From CAYRZL01 sp964428795 (GTDB lineage Bacteria > Bacillota > Clostridia > Lachnospirales > Lachnospiraceae): a stretch of DNA of 64,000 nt. Positions 8,919 through 17,269 of this stretch are shown here, one piece after another (positions within the stretch are counted from its first letter, which is position 1; each line of letters begins with the position of its first letter). Position numbers and translations under genes: made by a program. A model generated the notes under the pieces. The model was given only the letters and a program-made list of their open reading frames with translations, was not told the origin of the DNA and made no database searches. The stretch covers positions 49,592-113,591 of the forward strand of contig CAYRZL010000002.1 in NCBI GenBank assembly GCA_964428795.1. The letters are read 5' to 3'.

Positions 8919-10121
8919 ATGAATTTAAAAATAAACAGGAATGGCGGTTACAAAAGAGTATGCGGCGGTTTGATCCTTACCTTCTGTGGATTTGGACTTT
9001 CAGGATGCGGGGTATCCGGGGATACTATGACCAGTTCTGTAAATGAACTGCTGGATGCGACTCAGCACATGGTGAGATCATTTATGGCAGGTTCTGAAGC
9101 GGATGTTCCGCCTTTGGAAGTGGAGAGTGTCTCTGTCGGCAAGTATGCCTATGATACATTAAATGCTGAAGAGAAAAAAGTGTATGATGAGATGCTCTAT
9201 GCCATTGAAAACCGGGAGGAGAGCGTGCGTCTGGCTACGTCAGACCAGGCTACGATGGAAAAGGCTTATCAGGCAATGTTTTGTGATAATGGCTATATTT
9301 TCTGGAATGATGGGTACTCTTATATTGAGTATATCGAGGGAGAAGAGACGGTTGCATATGATTTTCAGCCATCTTTTACTATGGAGGCAGAGCAGCAGGC
9401 TGATTACCAGAAGCAGGTGGATGCGGCAGTGGCAGAGATATTGTCCGGAATCAGCATGGATGTGTCTGATTATGAGAAGGCTTTGTATGTATATGAAACC
9501 CTGATCAATCAGGTTTCCTATGTGGAAGATGCCAAACAAAATCAGAACATTCTGAGCGCTTTTCTGTACAAAGCTACCGTGTGTCAGGGATACGCATGTG
9601 CTACCCAGTATTTGTTAAATGAGCTTGGGATCGAATCTACGATTGTGATGGGAGAGGCAAACGGTGAGCCGCATGCATGGAATCTGGTGAAAATGGATGG
9701 AGATTATTATTATGTGGATACTACCTGGGGTAATACCGCATATTTTTCGGAGAAAGCAAACGAAGAAAAATATGTGGATTACAATTATTTTGGTATAACA
9801 TCCGCAGATTTGCTAAAGACCCATAAAGTGGATGATATTTATACACTGCCCGAGTGCACCGCTACTGCGGATAATTATTTTATTCACGAAGGGCGTTATG
9901 TGGAAGCATGGGACCCGGATCTGATCGGCGGCTTATATGGAGCGGATTATGCGGATGGTGTTCAGCTCAGCGAGGTGAAATTTGCTTCGCAGGATCTGTT
10001 AGAACAGTGCATCAGCTATTTTATCGAGGATGAAAATATTGTGGATTACTGCGATGGTATTGAGTCTTTGGAATATATGACAAATGAAACTGAATACATG
10101 TTGAGCTTGATATATTATTAG
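8919..10121 (+). CDS. Lipoprotein with transglutaminase-like domain
   Basis: This is an exported lipoprotein of 400 residues. The N-terminus has basic residues, a hydrophobic core and a lipobox LSGC (Cys about 30). A transglutaminase-like (cysteine-protease fold) core lies in the middle, with Cys in VCQGYACA, His in PHAWN and Asp in YYVDTTWG, in the order of the C-H-D triad. The N-terminal third is helical and acidic; the last 100 residues are unassigned. Such proteins usually act on the cell surface as peptidases or crosslinking enzymes, but the substrate is unknown. The start at 8919 follows a weak AGGAG. Confidence 0.8.
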   Translation: MNLKINRNGGYKRVCGGLILTFCGFGLSGCGVSGDTMTSSVNELLDATQHMVRSFMAGSEADVPPLEVESVSVGKYAYDTLNAEEKKVYDEMLYAIENREESVRLATSDQATMEKAYQAMFCDNGYIFWNDGYSYIEYIEGEETVAYDFQPSFTMEAEQQADYQKQVDAAVAEILSGISMDVSDYEKALYVYETLINQVSYVEDAKQNQNILSAFLYKATVCQGYACATQYLLNELGIESTIVMGEANGEPHAWNLVKMDGDYYYVDTTWGNTAYFSEKANEEKYVDYNYFGITSADLLKTHKVDDIYTLPECTATADNYFIHEGRYVEAWDPDLIGGLYGADYADGVQLSEVKFASQDLLEQCISYFIEDENIVDYCDGIESLEYMTNETEYMLSLIYY

Positions 10122-10201
10122 GGCTTGATTATTGCAGAAGAGTATGTTAAATTATTAACGAATAATTCCGGTTGGAAAATAAAGGAAAAGGGGGCTTGTC
10201 T

Positions 10202-10501
10202 ATGAGCAACGCTTTTGTAGTTGCGATGGGAGTCGGAACAGTATTTGTAGGGTTGATTGCCTTAATTATTCTTGTGAAAATTATGGCTGCCATTATAGGG
10301 GTTTTATTTCCGAATAAAAAGAGGGAATCTGCGCCGACACAGGCAAATGTGGCTGCGGCGGGAATATCAGCAGAACCTAAACAGCCGGAGATAGCGGACA
10401 AAGGAGCTTTTGTGGCGGCAGTCAGTGCGGCGATCGCAGAGGAATTGGGAACGGATGTATCCCACATTCGGATTCATTCTATTAAAAGGCTGAGTCAGTG
10501 A
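10202..10501 (+). CDS. Sodium-pump decarboxylase gamma subunit (OadG family)
   Basis: This is a small membrane subunit that anchors the carboxyltransferase and biotin carrier to the membrane part of the sodium-pumping decarboxylase. The 99-residue protein has one N-terminal membrane helix (about 5-35), a Pro/Ala-rich hinge and a short C-terminal domain ending with the HIRIHSIK type tail common in the family. The ATG at 10202 is used because AAAAGGGGG lies just before it; the frame is open from 10172. It is first of a four-gene operon with the biotin carrier, beta and alpha subunits. Confidence 0.85.
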   Translation: MSNAFVVAMGVGTVFVGLIALIILVKIMAAIIGVLFPNKKRESAPTQANVAAAGISAEPKQPEIADKGAFVAAVSAAIAEELGTDVSHIRIHSIKRLSQ

Positions 10502-10524
10502 TGATGCATTAGGAGGAGAAGAAT

Positions 10525-10875
10525 ATGAAACGATATCGTGTAAATGTAAATGGAACGGATTATGAGATCACACTGGAGGTTCTTCCGGAGGGAGAGAGCT
10601 TTGATACAAAACCGGCATCTGCTCCGGCAGCACCTGTGCAGACGTCAGCGCCCGCCGGAAACGGAGAGCAGATCACCAGTCCGATGCCCGGAACGATCCT
10701 GGATGTAAAGGTAAAAGCCGGTGACAGTGTAAAGGCAGGTCAGGTACTGATGATTCTGGAAGCAATGAAAATGGAAAATGAGATCATGGCTCCGTCAGAT
10801 GGAAAAATCGTATCTGTCGGCGTGGAAAAGGGCGCTCAGGTAGAGAATGGAGCATTGTTGTGCGTGATCGGTTAA
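10525..10875 (+). CDS. Biotin carrier subunit of sodium-pump decarboxylase
   Basis: This is the biotinyl domain protein that shuttles the carboxyl group between the alpha and beta subunits. The 116-residue product has an N-terminal strand region ([10 protein letters not shown]), a Pro/Ala-rich linker at about 35-50, and a biotinyl/lipoyl domain with the canonical EAMKMEN motif whose Lys (about 80) carries biotin. In many oxaloacetate decarboxylases this domain is fused to the alpha subunit; here it is a separate gene, consistent with the alpha subunit lacking it. An AGGAGGAGAA site lies just before the start. Confidence 0.95.
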   Translation: MKRYRVNVNGTDYEITLEVLPEGESFDTKPASAPAAPVQTSAPAGNGEQITSPMPGTILDVKVKAGDSVKAGQVLMILEAMKMENEIMAPSDGKIVSVGVEKGAQVENGALLCVIG

Positions 10876-10902
10876 TGGTCGGACGATGAAAGGGGTATTT
10901 GA

Positions 10903-12069
10903 ATGGAAGCAATTATGAATTTTATCGGGCAGACCGGATTCAGTCAGATAGCGCAGAATCCAAAGTGTATCATCATGCTCGTAATTTCTTTTGTGCTCAT
11001 GTTTCTTGCGATCAAGTTCAAGTTTGAACCGCTGCTGTTGCTGCCGATCGCGTTTGGTATTTTGCTTACAAACATTCCCGGAGCAGAGCTTTTTCACAAT
11101 GATTTCTTTTCCGGGGGCCATGTGCACTGGGAAGAATTTTCAGCCGGAAATTTCGGATTGATCGATTATTTATATCTGGGTGTTAAGTTGGGCATTTATC
11201 CGTCACTGATCTTTATCGGTGTAGGAGCGATGACGGATTTCGGACCGCTGATCGCGAGACCTAAGAGTTTGTTATTGGGTGCAGCAGCACAGCTTGGTAT
11301 TTTTGTGACATTTGTGGCAGCCCGTGCTTTGAATTTCACACCGGAGCAGGCAGCTTCTATCGGTATTATCGGCGGAGCAGACGGACCGACAGCGATCTAT
11401 ACTACTACACATCTGGCTCCGGAGCTTTTGGGACCGATTGCCATAGCGGCTTACTCTTATATGGCGCTGGTACCTGTGATCCAGCCGCCGATCATGCGCG
11501 CCCTGACGACGAAAAAAGAGCGTGAGATCGTTATGAGCCAGCCGCGACAGGTGAAGAAGATTGAAAAGATCGTATTTCCAATCGTAGTAGCTATTTTTGT
11601 ATCACTTCTGGTACCTTCCGCTGCACCGTTGATTGGATGCCTGATGTTTGGTAATCTCATGCGTGAGTGTGGAGTGGTAGAGCGTCTGAGTAAGACCGTT
11701 CAAAATGAACTGATGAATATTGTGACGGTATTTCTTGGTATTTCCGTAGGAGCTACAGCTACCGCAGATTCTTTCTGTAATGCATCCACGATCAAGATCA
11801 TCATTATCGGTGTGGTTGCATTTGCGATCGGTAGTGCGGGTGGAGTGCTTCTTGCCAAGTTTATGAATCTGTTCTGCAAAGAGAAGATCAATCCGCTGAT
11901 CGGTTCCGCAGGCGTATCTGCTGTTCCTATGGCAGCCCGGGTATCCAATACGGAGGGGCAGAAGGCAAAACCGGGCAACTTCCTGCTGATGAATGCTATG
12001 GGACCGAATGTGTCCGGTGTGATCGGCTCTGCCATTGCAGCGGGTGTTCTGATGGCGTTGTTTGGATGA
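10903..12069 (+). CDS. oadB: Sodium-translocating decarboxylase beta subunit
   Basis: This integral membrane subunit decarboxylates carboxybiotin and exports sodium ions. The 388-residue protein is mostly hydrophobic, with about nine to eleven membrane segments. It contains family blocks such as [13 protein letters not shown] and the late [14 protein letters not shown] and [14 protein letters not shown], which line the sodium path. The start at 10903 follows AAAGGGG. It lies between the biotin carrier and the alpha subunit. Beta subunits are shared among oxaloacetate, methylmalonyl-CoA and glutaconyl-CoA pumps, so the substrate is set by the alpha gene, here of oxaloacetate type. Confidence 0.94.
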   Translation: MEAIMNFIGQTGFSQIAQNPKCIIMLVISFVLMFLAIKFKFEPLLLLPIAFGILLTNIPGAELFHNDFFSGGHVHWEEFSAGNFGLIDYLYLGVKLGIYPSLIFIGVGAMTDFGPLIARPKSLLLGAAAQLGIFVTFVAARALNFTPEQAASIGIIGGADGPTAIYTTTHLAPELLGPIAIAAYSYMALVPVIQPPIMRALTTKKEREIVMSQPRQVKKIEKIVFPIVVAIFVSLLVPSAAPLIGCLMFGNLMRECGVVERLSKTVQNELMNIVTVFLGISVGATATADSFCNASTIKIIIIGVVAFAIGSAGGVLLAKFMNLFCKEKINPLIGSAGVSAVPMAARVSNTEGQKAKPGNFLLMNAMGPNVSGVIGSAIAAGVLMALFG

Positions 12070-12076
12070 CCGAAAG

Positions 12077-12222
12077 CAACTTAATGAAGGCGAGCGGAAG
12101 CGAAGCCTGAATTTAGTGCGAGGTCGTTCGCGATCCTTAATGAAAACGAAGTTTGAATTTAGTAGAGCGAACATACCCGAAAAAAGCAACTTAATGAAGG
12201 CGAACGTGGAGCCTGAATGAAG
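12077..12222 (+). repeat. Imperfect three-copy repeat between oadB and oadA
   Basis: The unit CTTAATGAARRCGAR...GAAGYYTGAATTTAGT occurs three times at about 12080, 12136 and 12188. The first and third copies share GCAACTTAATGAAGGCGA and end in GCCTGAAT. The block fills the gap between beta and alpha genes; the intergene distance is otherwise unusual for this operon. It looks like an intergenic dispersed repeat insertion. Confidence 0.6.
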
Positions 12223-12243
12223 GAAGAAAGGGATGATCAGGAT

Positions 12244-13647
12244 ATGAAAAATCCATTGAGAATAACAGATACCATTTTAAGAGATGCCCACCAGTCTCAG
12301 GCAGCTACCCGTATGCGTATCGAGGATATGCTGCCTGCCTGCGAAATGCTGGATAATATGGGATACTGGTCGCTGGAATGCTGGGGCGGCGCCACCTATG
12401 ACAGTTGCCTGCGTTTCCTGAATGAGGATCCGTGGGAGCGTCTGCGTCTGCTTAGAGCAGCAATGCCAAAGACAAAGCTTCAGATGCTGATGCGTGGTCA
12501 GAATCTGCTTGGCTATCGGCATTATGCAGATGATGTGGTGGAGGCATTTTGCAGGAAATCCATTGAAAATGGCATTGATGTGATTCGTATTTTTGATGCG
12601 CTTAATGATCCGAGAAATATGCAGATGGCTATGAAATATACAAAAGAGTATGGCGGTATCTGTGAGGCTGCGATCAGTTACACCATCAGTCCGGTACACA
12701 GTGAGGACTATTTTGTCCGTCTGGCGTGTGAACTGGAGCAGATGGGGGCGGACGTGATATGTATCAAGGACATGGCAAATCTGCTGCTTCCGTATGACGC
12801 ATATTCTCTCGTGAAAAAACTGAAAGAGAATGTGGGCGTACCGATTCATCTGCATACTCACAATACTACAGGTACGGGTGATATGACATACCTTCTGGCA
12901 TGTGAGGCAGGCGTGGATATTATTGATACTGCGCTGTCGCCGCTGGCAAACGGAACCTCACAGCCGGCTACCGAATCTATCGTGGCTACTTTGAAAGGGA
13001 CAGAACGGGATACCGGACTGGATCTGGAGAAACTCAGTGACGCCGCCGCATATTTTCGAGGTGTGGCAAAAAAACTGGAAGATGAGGGAAATCTGGACCC
13101 GAAGGTACTGCATGTAGATTCCAACACCCTGCTTTACCAGGTGCCGGGCGGTATGCTTTCCAATCTGATCTCACAGTTGAAGCAGGCGAATGCGGAGAAT
13201 AAGTACTATGAGGTGCTGGAGGAAATACCGAGAGTAAGAAAAGATTTTGGTTATCCGCCTTTGGTTACGCCTACCAGTCAGATCGTGGGTTCACAGTCGG
13301 TACTCAATGTGCTCAGCGGGGAACGCTACAAAGTTTTTACCAAAGAATCAAAGGGTGTGCTAAAAGGTGAGTATGGACGTTTGCCGGGTGAGGTAAACGA
13401 AGAAGTACGAAAGAAAGCATTGGGAGATACAGAGCTTATTACCTGCAGACCTGCAGACCTGTTGGAACCGGAGCTTGATACTATGAAAGCGGAACTGGGT
13501 GATCTGGCTGAGAAAGAAGAGGATGTATTGTCCTATGCATTGTTCCCTCAGGTGGCGAAGAAGTTCTTTGAGGAGAGGGAAGCCGCCAGACATCCGAAAA
13601 AGGAAGAGGACGAAGTGAGAGTGCTGTATGTACAGGATCTGTCCTGA
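12244..13647 (+). CDS. oadA: Oxaloacetate decarboxylase alpha subunit (carboxyltransferase)
   Basis: The alpha subunit transfers the carboxyl group of oxaloacetate to biotin. The 467-residue product begins MKNPLRITDT and has ILRDAHQSQAATRM near the start, the HMGL-like TIM barrel with the metal-binding HLHTHN motif (about residue 205), and the conserved C-terminal carboxyltransferase domain. It stops before a biotinyl domain, matching the separate carrier gene upstream. The frame is open from 12217, but residue alignment with the family favours the ATG at 12244, behind a GATCAGGAT sequence. It is last in the operon, and a hairpin lies 48 bases after the stop. Confidence 0.93.
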   Translation: MKNPLRITDTILRDAHQSQAATRMRIEDMLPACEMLDNMGYWSLECWGGATYDSCLRFLNEDPWERLRLLRAAMPKTKLQMLMRGQNLLGYRHYADDVVEAFCRKSIENGIDVIRIFDALNDPRNMQMAMKYTKEYGGICEAAISYTISPVHSEDYFVRLACELEQMGADVICIKDMANLLLPYDAYSLVKKLKENVGVPIHLHTHNTTGTGDMTYLLACEAGVDIIDTALSPLANGTSQPATESIVATLKGTERDTGLDLEKLSDAAAYFRGVAKKLEDEGNLDPKVLHVDSNTLLYQVPGGMLSNLISQLKQANAENKYYEVLEEIPRVRKDFGYPPLVTPTSQIVGSQSVLNVLSGERYKVFTKESKGVLKGEYGRLPGEVNEEVRKKALGDTELITCRPADLLEPELDTMKAELGDLAEKEEDVLSYALFPQVAKKFFEEREAARHPKKEEDEVRVLYVQDLS

Positions 13648-13694
13648 TAAAGCAGTGTTGATAAAAATTGAAATAAAGTATTGAAACAGGAAAG

Positions 13695-13720
13695 AGGGAT
13701 GTGAGTGATGTCACATCCCT
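13695..13720 (+). terminator. Hairpin after the decarboxylase operon
   Basis: GGGATGTGA and TCACATCCC form a perfect 9-bp stem with a 6-base loop, followed by TTCGTTGTTTG. It lies between oadA and the convergent FMN-binding-like gene and probably ends the operon. Confidence 0.6.
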
Positions 13721-13730
13721 TCGTTGTTTG

Positions 13731-13770
13731 TTGCCAAGCAGCGAAAGAAAGCTCCGGCGGAGGTTTCTTT
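13731..13770 (+). repeat. Dispersed 40-bp hairpin repeat, copy 1
   Basis: It begins TTGCCAAGCAGCG and contains AAAGAAAGCTCC, a short loop, and GGAGGTTTCTTT, which fold into a stem. The same unit recurs at 33037, 55290 and 55333. It lies in a convergent gap, directly after the oadA hairpin. Confidence 0.75.
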
Positions 13771-13794
13771 TCGTATCTTGTGCAGATCTGTCTG

Positions 13795-14253
13795 TTACTC
13801 TGCTTGTTGTTCTGCCTGATTCTCTGTTTTGGCTTTTTCGATGGCGGAACGGATGGCATTTACCAAAATCGTGGAGGTATACTGGTTTTCATCGGAATAT
13901 GTAATGCGATCCACGGATTGGTTCTGATAGATCTGTTGGCTGATATTGTCCAGACAGTTCTGCATAAGCGGATACATAGTGGCAATGCTTTCGTCCAGAT
14001 TTACCAGTGAAATGGAGTTGATATGATTCTCATCTACCACCACCTGAACATCTATATTCTGATCCTGAAGCTGTATAGTGGAGGTGTAGACACCAGCCAC
14101 ATAGGTGGCGGTTTCCACAGTGTTGTTTTTGTCTCTGCCGGGGTGAAACATGAAAACCAGTAGCAGAATCAGCACGATGGCTAGAATTAAAAAGATAACG
14201 GTATATATCAATTCCTTAAAGTGAAGTACGACAATTTTTGTTTTATTACTCAT
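13795..14253 (-). CDS. Membrane-anchored FMN-binding-like protein
   Basis: The 152-residue protein has a short cytoplasmic start, one membrane helix (about 18-42) and an extracellular domain. That domain resembles an FMN_bind fold: GVYTSTIQL, then VVVDENHINSI, then a TSTILVNAIRSAIEKA helix. The SGAT-type threonine motif that accepts covalent FMN is not present (YSDENQYTST instead), so it may not carry flavin. The ATG at 14253 has AAGGGAG on the minus strand; the longer open frame to 14319 has no good site. It is convergent with oadA, and its role is unknown. Confidence 0.55.
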   Translation of the reverse strand: MSNKTKIVVLHFKELIYTVIFLILAIVLILLLVFMFHPGRDKNNTVETATYVAGVYTSTIQLQDQNIDVQVVVDENHINSISLVNLDESIATMYPLMQNCLDNISQQIYQNQSVDRITYSDENQYTSTILVNAIRSAIEKAKTENQAEQQAE

Positions 14254-14384
14254 CAGCACAATCTCCCTTACCACATACTTTCTATAGAATATGCGTGTGT
14301 TGATGAAAATATGCTCCATATATGGTTTGAAAATATGCTTTCGCAGGAGGAATTGTCAGACTTTATTTTTTTTATAAAAATGTG

Positions 14385-14413
14385 TTGACAAAAGCGGGTT
14401 CGTCATGTATATT
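14385..14413 (+). promoter_or_regulatory. Promoter of tRNA-Gly
   Basis: TTGACA at 14385-14390, a 17-base spacer and TATATT at 14408-14413 form a near-consensus sigma-A promoter about 40 bases before the tRNA. Confidence 0.8.
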
Positions 14414-14453
14414 ATTACTTGTGCTTGCGAGAGCACAACAAAATATCAGTTAT

Positions 14454-14526
14454 GCGCGAGTGGCTCAGTTGGTGGAGCACGACCTTGCCAAGGTCGGGGT
14501 CGCGGGTTCGAGTCCCGTCTCGCGCT
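14454..14526 (+). tRNA. tRNA-Gly (anticodon GCC)
   Basis: A cloverleaf can be drawn by hand: acceptor arm GCGCGAG pairs with CTCGCGC, the anticodon arm reads CGACCTTGCCAAGGTCG with anticodon GCC, and the T arm contains GGTTCGAGTCC. CCA is not encoded. It is preceded by a strong promoter and followed by a terminator-like hairpin. The 3' end (CCGTCTCGCGCTCTT) is repeated at 14682-14696, as is seen when a tRNA gene is used as an integration site. Confidence 0.97.
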
Positions 14527-14540
14527 CTTATTTTTTGCCC

Positions 14541-14570
14541 AAAAGGACATCCGAAAGGATGCCCTTTTTT
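14541..14570 (+). terminator. Terminator of tRNA-Gly
   Basis: AAAGGACATCC, GAAA loop and GGATGCCCTTTTTT form a GC-rich stem with a T-run immediately after the tRNA. Confidence 0.85.
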
Positions 14571-14577
14571 GGCAAAT

Positions 14578-14683
14578 GAGCCCTGCCGGGCTCAAACTGC
14601 TTAGAAAAGCAGTTCGAGGTCTCAGCGGACCTAAAGTCCGCTTCGGTCGGTGCTAAACAGAAGTCCACCGGACTTCTAGCACC
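14578..14683 (+). other. Chain of four consecutive hairpins
   Basis: Four near-perfect stems follow each other with almost no gap. GAGCCC/GGGCTC is at 14578-14593, AACTGCTT/AAGCAGTT at 14595-14614, and AGCGGAC/GTCCGCT at 14624-14642. The fourth is two-tiered, GGTGCT/AGCACC enclosing AGAAGTCC/GGACTTCT, at 14649-14683. No open frame explains it. It lies between the tRNA-Gly terminator and the second copy of the tRNA 3' end. It could be a structured RNA, a terminator relay or the end of a mobile element. Confidence 0.6.
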
Positions 14684-14696
14684 GTCTCGCGCTCTT
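14682..14696 (+). repeat. Direct repeat of the tRNA-Gly 3' end
   Basis: CCGTCTCGCGCTCTT matches 14515-14529, which is the T-arm/acceptor end of tRNA-Gly plus three flanking bases. The copies are 167 bases apart and enclose the hairpin chain. This is the layout of att sites left by tRNA-targeting integration or by a small insertion. Confidence 0.7.
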
Positions 14697-14871
14697 TTTA
14701 TTTGTTTGGGAGACCGCTGTTTTACAGGGTTTCCTTATCAAATGATTCCTCTTTTGTTCGATCCCGATTTTTTGATTTAATCGATGTAAAGTATGGTTAA
14801 TTCTGTTATTCCTCATTCTTTCACCGTATTGATCTCCGCTGTAGAATAGTAGATTTCATATGGATGTTGTG

Positions 14872-15208
14872 CTAAACCAATTGACCAAATACATTTACAG
14901 CATAATTTAGAATAGCTGTTTTTTCTGTTGGATTGATTTCATTTAAGATACTTTTTTCAAATTTAAGTATCCAATCAGCTATAACCCATACCCTAAAACT
15001 GTCATGGTTATTGATTGTATTTCTTCTTTTTTGCTCTGGGAAAGATCAATCCAATCCAATGATAACAGTGCAAGAGAATCTTTAATTTCGCACAATTCCT
15101 TGATACTGTATCCAAACTAATATCATGCATCATACATTACACATCCATGCAATACAATTTTTGATATTCTAAATCAATAGCTTCAAAATACAAAGGCTTA
15201 CTAAACAT
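14872..15208 (-). pseudogene. Frameshifted remnant of an unidentified helical protein
   Basis: On the minus strand several protein-like stretches line up in different frames. MFSKPLYFEAIDLEYQ starts near 15208. FGYSIKELCEIKDSLALLS follows near 15118 and runs to TMTVLGYGL plus a stop. The next frame continues as ADWILKFEKSILNEINP to a stop at 14872. At least two frameshifts interrupt it. I do not recognise the family. It is AT-rich and lies in the degraded strip behind tRNA-Gly. Confidence 0.5.
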
Positions 15209-15239
15209 TCTCTGAATCAGAAGAATAAGCGTAATTATG

Positions 15240-15438
15240 GGACGAAAGCAAAAGATTGGAATAAACAGGTGCAAAAGTATTTGGATCGTCATTTGGAGAA
15301 AACTCTGTTGCCAGGACAACGGATTTTGGTATAATAAAGTTACCAAGATATCACGAAGCTGTTATTCCGAAAGAAAAGCTCACGCAATATGCTTTGAATC
15401 CGAACAAAGATTCAGACAAAGCAAAAGCATGCGCTTGA
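15240..15438 (+). pseudogene. Broken toxin-domain-like remnant (DUF6883-like end)
   Basis: One frame reads KDWNKQVQKYLDRHLEKTLL and ends at a stop near 15336. The adjacent frame continues RYHEAVIPKEKLTQYALNP and then stops at 15438. The second piece resembles the IPxEKLxxYALNP core of DUF6883, a domain often found at the end of polymorphic toxins. Both a frameshift and a truncation are visible. The small gene right after it could be the partner immunity protein. The family call is tentative. Confidence 0.4.
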
Positions 15439-15473
15439 CAACGGTTCATGTTGGCGATTAGGGAGATGTTAGA

Positions 15474-15638
15474 ATGATTCAACTGTATGAAAAATATAAA
15501 TTGAAAGATGGACGCATCGGTTGGGTTGTGGATGTTTTAGGTCAGGGAGAAGCCTGTATTTTTGAAGTCGATAAGAAAGGATTTGAAGATCGGGTAATAA
15601 CCGTTACACAGGAAGAGATGAGCGAGAAAGTATTATAA
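15474..15638 (+). CDS. Small protein, DUF4926-like (possible immunity protein)
   Basis: A 54-residue frame starts MIQLYEKYKL and contains GRIGWVVDVLG and EACIFEVDKKG, ending EEMSEKVL. A GGGAG lies 8-10 bases upstream and a strong terminator starts at its stop codon, so it looks like a genuine expressed gene. The short SH3-like beta pattern (growth/grip of GRIGWVVDV then FEVD) resembles DUF4926 proteins, which are found next to DUF6883 toxins. The function as immunity protein is inference from that neighbour, which is itself broken. Confidence 0.55.
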   Translation: MIQLYEKYKLKDGRIGWVVDVLGQGEACIFEVDKKGFEDRVITVTQEEMSEKVL

Positions 15639-15670
15639 TACCACCAGTCAACAGGATTGGTGGTATTTTT
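15638..15670 (+). terminator. Terminator after the 54-residue gene
   Basis: ATACCACCA and TGGTGGTAT form a perfect 9-bp stem followed by TTTTTAT. Confidence 0.9.
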
Positions 15671-15839
15671 ATACCAAAAACCACAGAAAGGAGGTAAACC
15701 ATGCAGTAAAAAGGCGGCAGCCAATAAAGTCGATGCCTGTTCTTTTATATAATTGTGTATATTTGCATATTGATATACTGAAATTTGTAACTATAATAAA
15801 GTATAGAGAAGACTGTATACGATATGAAAAAACTAACTG

Positions 15840-16052
15840 TTACTGGGGAGAATCAGATTTGTTAAAAGAAACAATATCGTTAGGGGTACAATGTAGAATC
15901 TCACATAACCGCTCCAATGTATACATGGTAACACTTTTCCCGTGTTTTAAATTATGAATGGTACGTGAATTGATACCATATTTGTAGATAAGCGTGTAGG
16001 TGGAAACGCCTCTTTTTTCCATTGTTTTCCACAGCGGAGAGTAGTCAATCAT
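15840..16052 (-). CDS. Small helix-turn-helix regulator (Cro/CI, YozG type)
   Basis: This is a compact DNA-binding protein of about 70 residues. MIDYSPLWKTMEKRGVST leads into a first helix, followed by the HTH pattern YGINSRTIHNLKHGKSV and the terminal LERLCEILHCTPNDIV typical of single-domain Cro/CI family members. The frame extends to 16073; the ATG at 16052 matches the usual family start, though neither has a strong ribosome site. It is surrounded by broken genes, so it is probably a leftover of an integrated element, and its targets are unknown. Confidence 0.75.
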   Translation of the reverse strand: MIDYSPLWKTMEKRGVSTYTLIYKYGINSRTIHNLKHGKSVTMYTLERLCEILHCTPNDIVSFNKSDSPQ

Positions 16053-16259
16053 AATTTTCAGTCCCAATTTCATTTTTTTATATTATCGTGTGAAAAACAG
16101 CGGTTGAATATACTGAAAAATGTAACTAGCGCCAATTATTATTGAAGTATGCGATATTCTTTCCGCCTGGCAACTGGGAGTTTTGCACGATCAGAAGGGT
16201 AATAAAAGAAATAGTGGTAATAATAGTATAAGAGTAAGATTGTAAGCGGGGTAAGAAGA

Positions 16260-16463
16260 ATGCTGTTTAAGAGAATGAGGAAACGTTATTGGAAAAAAGC
16301 CATTGTTTATGGGAAGGGGATTCCTCACACGTGCGATGGAATGATGCCGGTTTTGAAAGAAGCAAAAAGTCTTTTTACGGATGATGAGTGGGACATTATT
16401 TTAGAGGAAAGAAAAAAATATTTACAGGAATTGCAAAATTTAATAGATGACTTAGAACAGTAA
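16260..16463 (+). CDS. Small hypothetical protein
   Basis: A 67-residue frame starts at an ATG behind GGGGTAAGAAGA. The N-terminus is very basic (KRMRKRYWKK), followed by YGKGIPHTCDGMMPVL and a helical, charged C-terminus. I do not recognise the family. It sits inside the AT-rich degraded strip between an HTH gene and an HsdM remnant and may be accessory DNA of the same element. Confidence 0.45.
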   Translation: MLFKRMRKRYWKKAIVYGKGIPHTCDGMMPVLKEAKSLFTDDEWDIILEERKKYLQELQNLIDDLEQ

Positions 16464-16511
16464 TAATTCTCATCTTTCAGAGATAGACAGACAATCAATC
16501 ACAGGAATGTT

Positions 16512-16972
16512 TTGAAAGACTCAGAAGAAAGTAATCATTTATGCATAGCAGACAGGCGGCAGAGAGTAAAGGATCTGCTGCTTTTCTTTTCGCAAGCGAG
16601 TCTTGAAAATGCGAAGCAAGATGATATTGCTTTAAAGATAGATACCGCCTTATATACGATTGAAAAGAATAATCCATCTTTGAAAGGTGTATTGCCAGAC
16701 AATTACTATTCTCGTTTACATATTGATACCGCAAAACTGGCATCACTGCTTGATGAAATCAATCTCATCAATACAGATGAGTGAAAGAAAAAGGCTTTAC
16801 CCTTGTTCCGAGCAGATACATTGAATTTGTCAATCGTGACGAGAACATCGACTTCGATACTAAGATGAAATCATTACAGACTGAACAGACTGAACTGCTT
16901 GTTGCTGAAGAAAAATTCAAGGCTGATCTTCTGTCTGTGTTTAAAGAGTTGGGCTATGAAATCAAATTATGA
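16512..16972 (+). pseudogene. Type I restriction-modification HsdM remnant
   Basis: Two overlapping frames preserve pieces of a type I DNA methyltransferase. The first (to 16784) contains ANAKQDD-like sequence followed by IEKNNPSLKGVLPDNY and LASLLDEINLI, the segment that precedes the catalytic domain of HsdM. The second (16781-16972) reads KGFTLVPSRYIEF and a coiled end ELGYEIKL, the extreme C-terminus. The roughly 250 residues between them, including SAM and NPP(F/Y) motifs, are gone. It cannot be active. It fits with the HsdR remnant at 17537. Confidence 0.75.
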
Positions 16973-16996
16973 TTTTACATAGAAAGGAGTGATTTT

Positions 16997-17269
16997 ATGG
17001 ACCATGAAGCAATTTTAACAAATGATCAAAGATATACGATTTTTAAATATGGAAAACATGTTATTCGTTTTAAGTCTCCATATTCATTGGAAAAGTATGT
17101 ATGTGTGAAAGAATGGGATAAAGGATATTTGGTAGTTATGGCTAAATATTGCCATAGTGAAGAAGAGGAAGAAGAGTGTATTGATTTGATTCCAATACTT
17201 CGTGCACTCTATTTTGATGTAGATAAATTTCTAAAACCAATTGAGAAAGTGAGGATTTCTTATGATTGA
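16997..17269 (+). CDS. Conserved hypothetical protein with acidic patch
   Basis: The 90-residue product starts MDHEAILTNDQRYT behind AGAAAGGAGTG. It has a YSLEKYVCVKEWDKGYLVV beta-rich core, a run of acidic residues (SEEEEEEC) and a DLIPILRALYFD helix. It appears intact and overlaps the next small frame by 8 bases, a translational-coupling arrangement. The pair resembles two-gene cassettes seen near restriction or integrase loci of Clostridia, but I cannot name the family with confidence. Confidence 0.6.
   Translation: MDHEAILTNDQRYTIFKYGKHVIRFKSPYSLEKYVCVKEWDKGYLVVMAKYCHSEEEEEECIDLIPILRALYFDVDKFLKPIEKVRISYD

Noticed and set aside
14682..14696. Possible second tRNA-Gly
   Set aside because: Only the last 15 bases are repeated; the D and anticodon arms are missing.
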